Assembly (NCBI GenBank): GCA_031296325.1
Contig: JARLFY010000012.1
Coordinates: forward strand, 1 to 64,000
From: Acidobacteriaceae bacterium
GTDB taxonomy: Bacteria; Acidobacteriota; Terriglobia; Terriglobales; Acidobacteriaceae
Direction of reading: 5' to 3'
Length of the DNA stretch: 64,000 nt
In this document: in pieces, positions 22,939 through 30,605 of the stretch
Layout: the number at the start of each line of letters is the position of its first letter
Position numbering within the stretch: the stretch's first letter is position 1
Position numbers and translations under genes: made by a program
Notes under the pieces: model-generated
Told to the model about the DNA's origin: nothing
Seen by the model: the letters and a program-made list of their open reading frames with translations, nothing else
Database searches by the model: none

Positions 22939-22985
22939 CCCTAGGCCTTCGGCCTAGGCTGGTATAGAACGGGCCTTTGGCCCTT
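22939..22985. repeat. 47-bp double-hairpin dispersed repeat, copy 1
   Basis: Two hairpins in a row: CTAGGCC-TTC-GGCCTAG and GGGCC-TTT-GGCCC, joined by the spacer CTGGTATAGAAC. The same 47 bases recur exactly at 61386-61432. Further weak GGGCC/GGCCC repeats flank this copy. Function unknown; a REP-like non-autonomous element is my inference. Confidence 0.8.
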
Positions 22986-23050
22986 TGGTTTAGCTCCAAT
23001 GGCCCTTGGCTTTATGCAACTAACTTTAGACTCAGGACGCTAGGAATTTA

Positions 23051-24403
23051 TTAGTTTGCACTCGCTGATAACACGCTGCTCTTGTCAACCGCATGATCCG
23101 CAATCTTCAAAAAGGTCTTCCATTCGCAGATCGGTTTATCCACATCGCATCCTGACAAGGTCAGCGTTTTCTGTGCAGGTGGAGTTGCCGCAGTGATAGC
23201 TTGCATCTCGCGCATCTGGCGCAGTGTCTGCATGGCAACCGTCACGCGGACAGAGTAGGCTCCATGAACGTTCTGCCATAGCTCGAACGCAAGCTCCGTA
23301 CCGGGAGGCGTGTCGTCTTCGCGCCCATCGAGTGTCCAATGCAGGCCGAGTAACGCGGCGACTCCAGCAAGGTTTGTATCGTGTCCGACCAGCAACACCA
23401 GCTTGCTATTCGCTGGTCCGATGGCACCCGCAACCGAATGCCGCTCTGCGCCTTGCTGAAGCGTACGTGTGATGTGAAAGAGCATCGTCGAGGCCTCGGC
23501 TTTGGCGCGTTCCTGTGTGCCGTGTGTTCGAGCGAAGTTGGCTGTATGCAGAGCGAGAAAGCTGCGCAGTTGGACCTCGTCAACCTTGCCCCAACCGACT
23601 TGATCCATCGGCATTCCCTCGGCGTATTCCAGCAGAAAGTCTTCAGCAAAACTTGAGGCCAGACCCAGCGAATCCTGCGCCTCAGACATCTGATCCTTCT
23701 TATCGCGAGCGATTGGGGCGGCAGCGCCAAGCAGAGGTATCGCTGGAGTCTGCGTGGGAGTGCAGGCAATCTTCGCGTCGCATCCCCGTAGAACGTGCTG
23801 CATCTCGGACAGCAACTCGTCCTGCTGCGAATCCTGCTCTCGCTTCGCCGTCGCATCCGATGGAACAAGCGCTGCATCGCTGTGCATTGCGCTCATGCCG
23901 TTGCTGTGCGGATGAAAGAGCGGATCATTTTTAGCCGGGGCGAGACTATGAATTGCAGGCGGACAGTTGGGGAACAATCCCTCCGCCAGAGCCCGCCCAC
24001 TCTCCAGCGTTCGCTGATCCGTGTCCGCCCAGATGTAGGTCTTCGACGCGTTCTCGCATCCACTCGCGGTAAACAGGTTAGTCTCGGCAAGAGTGGCGCG
24101 GTCATAGCTGCCAAACTGTTTCATCAACTGAAAGCCTCGACGGGTCAGATCTCCCGGCGGCACACTCCACTGCGGCCAAGGCTGTGCAGAGTAGGCGTTG
24201 AGACGATCCAGCGTCCATGTCGGCGAACGAACTCCGTGACGACTTAGAATGACAACCATCTTGAGGCGGTCGCCGCGGTGTTGACTTGCGTGGCTGCTTG
24301 CGTCGTTTGCGGAGGCTTCGGTCTTTGTCTGCGCAGACGAGAAATTTGATGCCAATGCGCCGAGGCAGGCCAGCAGCAAAATATTTACGATGGGATTCCG
24401 CAC
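23051..24403 (-). CDS. secreted histidine acid phosphatase (phytase-like)
   Basis: A 450-residue branch-2 histidine phosphatase. The signal peptide spans about residues 1-25 (ILLLACLGALASNFSSAQT). The catalytic SRHGVRSP motif is at about residue 54 and the proton-donor motif GHDTN at about 345, the arrangement of AppA-type phytases and glucose-1-phosphatases. It should release phosphate from phosphomonoesters in the periplasm; the substrate is not determined. GTG start with CAGGAG upstream. It lies 220 nt after a TonB receptor on the same strand and near a divergent two-component system, a setting that suggests organophosphate use. Confidence 0.88.
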   Translation of the reverse strand: MRNPIVNILLLACLGALASNFSSAQTKTEASANDASSHASQHRGDRLKMVVILSRHGVRSPTWTLDRLNAYSAQPWPQWSVPPGDLTRRGFQLMKQFGSYDRATLAETNLFTASGCENASKTYIWADTDQRTLESGRALAEGLFPNCPPAIHSLAPAKNDPLFHPHSNGMSAMHSDAALVPSDATAKREQDSQQDELLSEMQHVLRGCDAKIACTPTQTPAIPLLGAAAPIARDKKDQMSEAQDSLGLASSFAEDFLLEYAEGMPMDQVGWGKVDEVQLRSFLALHTANFARTHGTQERAKAEASTMLFHITRTLQQGAERHSVAGAIGPANSKLVLLVGHDTNLAGVAALLGLHWTLDGREDDTPPGTELAFELWQNVHGAYSVRVTVAMQTLRQMREMQAITAATPPAQKTLTLSGCDVDKPICEWKTFLKIADHAVDKSSVLSASAN

Positions 24404-24437
24404 ACTTACTCCTGATGTCGATGGGCTTGCAAATCAA

Positions 24438-24474
24438 GGGAGGCCTGAACAAATTAATTCATTCAGGCCTTCCC
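24438..24474 (-). other. hairpin between TonB receptor and phosphatase
   Basis: A stem of GGGAAGGCCTGAA against TTCAGGCCTCCC (one mismatch) with an AT-rich loop lies about 35 nt before the phosphatase start. No T-run follows on the minus strand, so it is more likely an mRNA stabilising or processing element, or part of a weak attenuator, than a full terminator. Confidence 0.5.
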
Positions 24475-24530
24475 GATGGACTAGAGCAATTTAGATAGAG
24501 GTTTAGACCGTAGCATTGCGAAAAAAATAC

Positions 24531-24600
24531 GAGGATTCTTCGCTTTGCTCAGAATGACAATTCATTTCTTGGCCGATAGCAATTACTAAACGCTCTAATG
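24531..24600. repeat. dispersed hairpin repeat, type B with tail
   Basis: Type B core (GAGGATTCTTCGCTTTGCTC followed by AGAATGACAA; stem ATTCT/AGAAT), then the tail GATAGCAATTACTAAACGCT. It belongs to the composite family also found at 36932, 38029, 38909, 40480, 41677, 53839 and 61113-61500. Confidence 0.75.
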
Positions 24601-24623
24601 GTTGGATGTAGATTGAAGCCTTT

Positions 24624-27600
24624 CTAGTTGTGCTTGCGCTGGAGGTTGTAGCGTAGACCCGCAGTGTAGGTCGGCTTGTAGTACTCACGCTGATTCACAA
24701 ACTCCGTGCTGCCCTGATAGTAGCCAAAGACCTCGTTGTTCAGGTTGAGGCCATCGACGACTACGCTGATGCCTTTCCAGAAGCGGTAGCTGGCCTGTGC
24801 ATCGACCTGATAGTGAGTCAGAGTAAAGACGTCTCCCGACGGCCCCTTGACGCCGAGACCGCTCGGATCGGCTCCCGTGACCAGCGACGGAGCAACGTAG
24901 TTGTAGCTGAACAGACTCGCCTGATCGTAGGCCAGACCAACGCGCGCCGAGAATCGCTTGGTGTCGTAGGTCGGGCTGATCTTCCAGGTGTTGGGAGCCT
25001 GATCGATCATAGTAGGCTGGTCGGTGCGCAGAGGCAGACCCTTCTCGCGCGAGGCTGTGTAGCTGTAGTTAGCCGAGATTCCGAGGCCGCCGAGAACTCC
25101 AGGAAGGAAGCTCAGGTGCTGCTGGTAGCTCAGTTCCAGACCGTAGATGTAGGCATTCTGTCCGTTGACATACTGCGTGATGGCGTCGCCGGGATACTGC
25201 GTGAGAACGCTCTGCGTGGCTGCGGGAAAGTAGCCTGCGGGAAAGTTCGCAATGTTGATGCTGCTGGGAAGCGTCATCTGAACCTGCGGCGCGTTGAGTT
25301 GCTTAAAGAAGAATCCTGCCTGCAAGAGACCGAGCGGATGCAGATAGTTTTCGTAGAGCAGGTCGTAGTTGGTGGCGTGTTCAGGACGCAGCGAAGAGTT
25401 GCCGATGGAGACGGCGGTGGGACTCGCCGTACTGTCTTCGGTGACGTACGGAATAAGTTGATATGGATCGGGCCGAGCCACGCCGCGCGCAATCACCGCG
25501 CGCAGAGCGGAGTTTGTCGTCAGCGCATAGCGAGCCTGTACGCTGGGAAGAAAATCGACGTAGGAGGGATTGTTGTTGATGCCTGCAACCGTATAGCAAT
25601 TGCCCGGCGCAGGAGGAACCGGCGTCGTCGCGCATGGCACCGACGAGGAGCCGCCGGAGTAGATTCCAGTTTTGCTACTATAGGTTCCGTAGAAGGTGAG
25701 GTTGTAGCCGAAGGTCTCCATCTGCGTGCCTTCGATGCGCAGGCCGGTCTGGATATGTAGCTTGCCGACGTCAATGGTGTTCATCGCATAGCCGCTGGTA
25801 ATGCGCTCGACGTAATGAAAGAGATTCGGATAAGTATCGGCTGCAGTCTTCTGTAGGTCGAGATTGCCCTGATAGTTGGCCATCGTGTAGTTCTCGACCG
25901 CGTTGAAGTTCGAGACCGGACCGTACTGTCCGCCAAAGTAGTTTCCGCTGAAGTAGTCGGTGTTGTTGAAACTATCCTGAAACTGCGTCATCAGAGGGGC
26001 GGAGCTTCCAAAGCTGTCGTAGACGTTCTCAGTCGAGTCCGAACTCTTGTGACCATTGCTGATCTTGAAGCCCGCCTCGAAGACGCCGAAGTGTCCATAG
26101 GTGCTGTAGTTCTTGGCGTAAGTGGTTTCGCCGGTCAGATCCAGTTCGGAGTCGAGTCCCTTGGAGATGGTGATGTCCTTGAACTGCCAGTTTGCAGCAG
26201 TCAGCAGCGGCGACGTGTTGGTGTTGTCGCAGTTGCCGAAGTGCGGGTGATAGAGATCGGTCTGCGCCGAAGGAACGTAGTTGCAATACATCGTTGGTCC
26301 AACCCACGAGAAGTCAGCCTTGGGGTTGCCCGCGGAATCGACCTCGTAGGAGCGCGACGCCGAGATCTGATAGGTAAAGAGCGAGTCGCTATGCACCGTA
26401 CGACCGCCCAGAATAAGCGTTCCGACCGATGCATTCGGACGCTTGCTCGACGTATAGAACTTCGGACTCGAAGACTTGGTCGCAGGATTAGGCAGAACGG
26501 GAGCCGCCGCAGTACCGCTGATCGCGCTCGATACAGGCGAGTAGTACCACTTGTCGCCCCAGTCCTTCAGATCCGAATAGAAGCCGTGTGCGTAGAGGCT
26601 GGTGTTGTTGTCTACGCGATAATCTGCGCTGCCGTCGAAGCCATAGCGTGTGCGGTAGTAGCGATACTCGCGGATGGTGTTGCTGTCATAAAACGGCTGC
26701 GCAAAGGTCGAGAGCGGATCGAGCGCGGGTTGAATATTGTCAATGCCGCGTCCGTTGAAATCGAAGACTGCGTTGCCCAACAGCCCAAGTCTCTTGCTTG
26801 CGCCGAAGCGTTTGCCGACGGTTCCGCCAAACGCATACGAATCGCGCCCATTCATGATGGGAGTATTGCCAGCATTGCCATACAGGTTGACGGTCGGCTG
26901 CTCGCCAGCTTCTTTGGTGCGCAGGTTCACCGAGCCGCCGATGCCGTTGCCATCCATGCTGGCCGAAAGCGTCTTGTTCATCTCAACCGCATCGACCATG
27001 TCGGACGGAATGACGTCGAGGCGCACCTGGCGTACCGACGGTTCCGGCGCGGGAATCGTGATGCCATCGACAGTGACGTTGGTCAGGCGCGGCTCGGTTC
27101 CGCGCACCTGAATGTAGACGCCCTCACCTTCAATGCGATAGAGCGTAACCGATGGAAAGCGTCCGATGGCATCCGCCACATTCGCATTGGGAAGGCTGGT
27201 GATGACCTCGGCGGGAAGCACTTGCAGAAGATTGTCTGCGGTGCGCGTCTCGTTGATGGCCTCCGCCTCGCCGTGCGGACGCTCTGCGGTGACAAGAACC
27301 TCTTCGCTATTGGAGGCGACCTTGAGTTCGAGAGACAGATTCAGAACCTGCCCCGCATTCAACACGACGTCGGAGGTTTGCGGATCGAATCCAACGTAGG
27401 AGACTGTCAGCGTGTACTTTCCGGCAGGAACGCCGGGCATTCGGAACGCTCCCTGCTCGTTCGATACCACCGTAATTCCCAACGGCGTGAGCTTCAACTC
27501 AGCGCCATGAACTGCCGCTCCCTGCGAATCGACGACGGTACCTGCGATCAGTCCTTTGACTGCTTGAGAGGAGCCCGCCGCCGCTGCACTCAACTCCGCA

Positions 27601-27764
27601 GCGCTCGATGCAGCAATGTGCGATTGAGCGATGGCCGACGAAGAAAACAACGGGAGAGTCGTCAGCAGAAAGAACAAGGCCAGTATTCTGTGTGGCTGTT
27701 TCAGCGTTTGTGAGATGGAGACGAAGGGAGAATTTAGCCGATGGGCAGAAGTAAATCTTTGCAT
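24624..27764 (-). CDS. TonB-dependent outer-membrane receptor
   Basis: A 1046-residue receptor. Order: signal segment (about residues 28-46), a carboxypeptidase-regulatory-like beta domain (about 68-155, GTVVDSQGAAVHGAELKLTP ... VLNLSLELKV), a plug domain (about 175-300, with NVADAIGRFPSVTLYR and GNGIGGSVNLRTKEA), then a 22-strand-type barrel ending in GLRYNLQRKHN. This build is typical of acidobacterial receptors for sugars or organic substrates. The next gene downstream is a secreted histidine acid phosphatase, so a phosphorylated substrate such as an inositol phosphate is possible. GAGG precedes the ATG. Divergent from the response regulator at 27973; the 208-bp spacer must hold both promoters. 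Confidence 0.9.
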   Translation of the reverse strand: MQRFTSAHRLNSPFVSISQTLKQPHRILALFFLLTTLPLFSSSAIAQSHIAASSAAELSAAAAGSSQAVKGLIAGTVVDSQGAAVHGAELKLTPLGITVVSNEQGAFRMPGVPAGKYTLTVSYVGFDPQTSDVVLNAGQVLNLSLELKVASNSEEVLVTAERPHGEAEAINETRTADNLLQVLPAEVITSLPNANVADAIGRFPSVTLYRIEGEGVYIQVRGTEPRLTNVTVDGITIPAPEPSVRQVRLDVIPSDMVDAVEMNKTLSASMDGNGIGGSVNLRTKEAGEQPTVNLYGNAGNTPIMNGRDSYAFGGTVGKRFGASKRLGLLGNAVFDFNGRGIDNIQPALDPLSTFAQPFYDSNTIREYRYYRTRYGFDGSADYRVDNNTSLYAHGFYSDLKDWGDKWYYSPVSSAISGTAAAPVLPNPATKSSSPKFYTSSKRPNASVGTLILGGRTVHSDSLFTYQISASRSYEVDSAGNPKADFSWVGPTMYCNYVPSAQTDLYHPHFGNCDNTNTSPLLTAANWQFKDITISKGLDSELDLTGETTYAKNYSTYGHFGVFEAGFKISNGHKSSDSTENVYDSFGSSAPLMTQFQDSFNNTDYFSGNYFGGQYGPVSNFNAVENYTMANYQGNLDLQKTAADTYPNLFHYVERITSGYAMNTIDVGKLHIQTGLRIEGTQMETFGYNLTFYGTYSSKTGIYSGGSSSVPCATTPVPPAPGNCYTVAGINNNPSYVDFLPSVQARYALTTNSALRAVIARGVARPDPYQLIPYVTEDSTASPTAVSIGNSSLRPEHATNYDLLYENYLHPLGLLQAGFFFKQLNAPQVQMTLPSSINIANFPAGYFPAATQSVLTQYPGDAITQYVNGQNAYIYGLELSYQQHLSFLPGVLGGLGISANYSYTASREKGLPLRTDQPTMIDQAPNTWKISPTYDTKRFSARVGLAYDQASLFSYNYVAPSLVTGADPSGLGVKGPSGDVFTLTHYQVDAQASYRFWKGISVVVDGLNLNNEVFGYYQGSTEFVNQREYYKPTYTAGLRYNLQRKHN

Positions 27765-27972
27765 GAGAACCTCGCAGAACGGAATCTGTGTGCGCGAACG
27801 CCGCTAAGTAAATTCGGAAAGATAAAACCGGATAAATCGAATCTATAAGCGCAGTGTGAATACAAATTCATCGTCCAGTAAATAAATCCTGAGATAGCAA
27901 CTTCGACAGGTTCACCGTGCAGTAACAATCTTCAGGTAGCGTGGGAGTTTGAAAATCCAACAAAGAAATACG

Positions 27973-28665
27973 ATGAATACGCCGACAAGCCTACATATTC
28001 TGGTCATCGAAGACGACCTTCGCATGGTCGAACTTCTGCGTACGGGACTCTGTGAGCATGCTCATTCCGTCGTCACGGCGACTACGGCCGAACAGGGCCA
28101 ACAGCTTGTGGATAGCGAGAACTTCGACGCCATCGTGCTCGACATTGGGCTGCCCGGACGCAGTGGATACACCATCGCGCAGCATCTGCGTACACGCCCC
28201 AACCGTCCAGCCATCGTCATGCTGACCGCTCTCAATCAGGAGGACAACATTGTCTGCGGTCTGGATGCGGGAGCCGATGACTACCTCACCAAACCCTTCT
28301 CTTTTCCTGAACTCATCGCACGCCTCGGCTCTGCGGCGCGTCGTGCGCGGATCGCCGCGACCGATGACTTCTGCTTCGGTCCGTTTCGCCTGGACACGGC
28401 GAATCGCCGCCTACTCTGCAATCGGATCGAGATTCATATTACCCGGAGCGAATATCTGCTTCTACGTTCTCTTGCTCTTCATCGCGGAGAGGTTGTGTCG
28501 CGTCGGCAACTGATGCAGGCCGTCTGGGGTACCACAATCATCAGTCATGGTGCGCTCGATACATTGGTCAACACTCTGCGCGAAAAGCTAAATGCGGAAC
28601 AACTCGGGCTGATTACTACTGCACGCGGTCTCGGCTATACGCTCGTGGAAGATGCGGATCTATAA
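27973..28665 (+). CDS. OmpR/PhoB-family response regulator
   Basis: Receiver domain with acidic pair (VIEDDLRM), phospho-acceptor Asp in AIVLDIGLPGRSG and the conserved Lys in YLTKPFSFPE, followed by a winged-helix DNA-binding domain (LTRSEYLLL-type: ITRSEYLLLRSLALHRGEVVSRRQL ... VNTLREKL ... RGLGYTL). The track starts at TTG 27949, one base after GGGAG; ATG 27973 gives the normal 230-aa protein. Pairs with the sensor kinase downstream and probably regulates the divergent TonB receptor/phosphatase genes. Confidence 0.92.
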   Translation: MNTPTSLHILVIEDDLRMVELLRTGLCEHAHSVVTATTAEQGQQLVDSENFDAIVLDIGLPGRSGYTIAQHLRTRPNRPAIVMLTALNQEDNIVCGLDAGADDYLTKPFSFPELIARLGSAARRARIAATDDFCFGPFRLDTANRRLLCNRIEIHITRSEYLLLRSLALHRGEVVSRRQLMQAVWGTTIISHGALDTLVNTLREKLNAEQLGLITTARGLGYTLVEDADL

Positions 28666-28709
28666 ATAAATTCTTAAAAAAATATTGCAAATCAATCAGA
28701 GGCCGACCT

Positions 28710-30203
28710 ATAACAACACATCTTCCACTTCGTGCGCGACTCACGCTCTGGTATTCGCTGGTCTTTGCGGCGGCTCTTTTCTGTCTCGTATTCTCCTGTC
28801 TTTGGATGGTGCATCGCGCCATCAGTGATCTGGAAGACAACGAATTACAGCAGCGTGTGCGCAGCGTTCATCGATTTATTGCCGCTCGGCCTGCACACGA
28901 ATCTCCCGACGATCTGCGCGACGCCATCACCGCTGCGTACGATGTAAGCCACGGCAATAAATGGTTGCAGATTATCGACGAGAACGGAAACTGGCTCTAT
29001 CGCTCGCCGCACGTTGCAGCCTCCTACCCAACGCTGGTCTCTCCGCAGCAAGCTCCCGAGGCGGGATCTTACTTCAACTACACTGCCGAATCCATCGCTG
29101 TTCGCGCTCTGATCAAACCCATCAACGTTCACGGCGTTCGCTACACGGTGCAGACCGGACTCTCTCTCAGCAAGACGCTTGCAATCCTCTCCAACTTTCG
29201 CATTCAACTCTTTCTGCTGACCACGCTTGGCCTGCTTTTATCCTCGCTGGCGGGTTATTTTATGAGCCGCAAAGCGCTCACACCGATCGCCGCCATCGCC
29301 AACGAAGCGAAGCGCATCAACGACAAGAACCTGAACATTCGCCTGCCCGATCTACAGACGCGCGACGAGTTGGCGGCTCTTTCCAACACCCTCAACCAGA
29401 TGCTGACTCGTATCGAGGCTGGCTATCAGAGCGTTCGTTCGTTTACCGCAAACGCCGCGCATGAACTGCGTTCTCCAGTCGCTTTGTTGCGCGCCGAGAC
29501 TGAGGTGACCCTCGCCTTCCCGCGCGATGCCGCCTACTATCGCGAGACCTGCGAACGCGTTCTACATAACTCCGTGCAGATGACGCGCCTCATCGACCAG
29601 CTTCTCTCACTGGCTCGCGCCGACGCCGGAGTCGAAGCTCTCCGCTTTGAACCCGTCAATCTGCCCGACCTGCTCGATGAAGTTGCCAGCGAGTGGGTTG
29701 AACGCTTCGCCGAAGTGCAGATTCAATTCACCTGGAACCTAGGCCCACAGGAACTCTGGGTCGAGGCCGACTACATCGCACTCAAACGTCTGCTGAACAT
29801 TCTGCTGGAAAACGCATGGCGCTACACTCCATCGGAGAAGTCCGTCACGCTCGCCCTCGGCGCTCCAACACATGGCAAGATAGAATCTCTCGCGGAGATC
29901 AGCGTCACCGATACAGGCATTGGCATCTCGCCCGAAAATCAAAGCCGCATCTTCCAGCGCTTTTTTCGTATCGCCCAGCCGCTGCATGGCGACTTCACCG
30001 GCAATGGCCTTGGACTCGTACTGGCCCAGTGGATCGCCGAGCGCCATGGCTCGGCCATCTCGCTGCAAAGTTTTCCCGATCGAGGAAGTCGTTTTTCCCT
30101 GTCGCTGAACAGCATTCCAATAGATCAGAAACCTCAGTGGAAGACCATCGCCACGCCTTCGCCGGTGGACTCCGTTGGACATCAAAACGCAAGTAGCACC
30201 TAG
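28710..30203 (+). CDS. two-component sensor histidine kinase (non-standard start likely)
   Basis: Partner of the preceding regulator. Order: TM1, periplasmic sensor of about 130 residues, TM2 (about LFLLTTLGLLLSSLAGYFM), HAMP (ALTPIAAIANEAKRI), H-box AAHELRSPVALLRAE, N-box LLENAWRYTP, G boxes (DTGIGISP, GNGLGLVLAQW). The track's ATG 28806 would cut off most of TM1, since the frame upstream reads LRARLTLWYSLVFAAALF. No ATG, GTG or TTG exists between the upstream stop and 28806. An ATA at 28710 has AGAGG 7 nt before it and gives a complete kinase of 497 aa. A base error in the A-run near 28675 is the alternative. Confidence 0.88.
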   Translation: MTTHLPLRARLTLWYSLVFAAALFCLVFSCLWMVHRAISDLEDNELQQRVRSVHRFIAARPAHESPDDLRDAITAAYDVSHGNKWLQIIDENGNWLYRSPHVAASYPTLVSPQQAPEAGSYFNYTAESIAVRALIKPINVHGVRYTVQTGLSLSKTLAILSNFRIQLFLLTTLGLLLSSLAGYFMSRKALTPIAAIANEAKRINDKNLNIRLPDLQTRDELAALSNTLNQMLTRIEAGYQSVRSFTANAAHELRSPVALLRAETEVTLAFPRDAAYYRETCERVLHNSVQMTRLIDQLLSLARADAGVEALRFEPVNLPDLLDEVASEWVERFAEVQIQFTWNLGPQELWVEADYIALKRLLNILLENAWRYTPSEKSVTLALGAPTHGKIESLAEISVTDTGIGISPENQSRIFQRFFRIAQPLHGDFTGNGLGLVLAQWIAERHGSAISLQSFPDRGSRFSLSLNSIPIDQKPQWKTIATPSPVDSVGHQNASST

Positions 30204-30285
30204 ACAAGAAACCCCATCAGACCCAGACTGGCTTCAAACTTGGTGAAAATGCTCTAATATGTTTTATTTTGAAGGATGGAAATGA

Positions 30286-30360
30286 TGGAGGCGCGGGCCG
30301 GGATCGAACCGGCGCATAAAGGTTTTGCAGACCTCTCCCTTACCACTTGGGTACCGCGCC
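30286..30360 (-). tRNA. tRNA-Cys (anticodon GCA)
   Basis: On the minus strand the acceptor arms GGCGCGG/CCGCGCC pair perfectly, the anticodon stem is GAGGT/ACCTT with loop CTGCAAA (anticodon GCA), and the T arm is GCCGG-TTCGATC-CCGGC. The discriminator is U, as expected for tRNA-Cys, and CCA is encoded (30286-30288). Confidence 0.96.
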
Positions 30361-30459
30361 TCGAATGGGATACCTCAGGGTGAGATACCGCCTCAGATGA
30401 GTCTACGCTCTCGCGCACACCCGGCTGACTACAGGAAGAGTGTATCGCAGAAAAAAGTT

Positions 30460-30534
30460 TGGAGCGGGAGACCGGGGTCGAACCGGCGACATCTTCCTTG
30501 GCAAGGAAGCACTCTACCACTGAGCTACTCCCGC
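30460..30534 (-). tRNA. tRNA-Gly (anticodon GCC)
   Basis: Minus strand. Acceptor GCGGGAG/CTCCCGC, D arm GCTC-AGTGGTA-GAGT, anticodon stem CTTCC/GGAAG with loop TTGCCAA (anticodon GCC), T arm GCCGG-TTCGACC-CCGGT. Discriminator U and encoded CCA. About 100 nt upstream of tRNA-Cys, likely one transcript. Confidence 0.97.
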
Positions 30535-30605
30535 TCTCACTTCTTGAAGTATATCGACCTATCCGCTTCAGGTCAACACCCCCCATTTACACGGTAAGAT
30601 CGTGT

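Noticed and set aside
26049-27713. 554-aa plus-strand ORF opposite the TonB receptor
   Set aside because: Shadow of the plug and barrel coding sequence; no independent ribosome site or motif.
30362-30459. A third tRNA between tRNA-Cys and tRNA-Gly
   Set aside because: The 98-bp gap has no acceptor pairing or TTCRANY T-loop.
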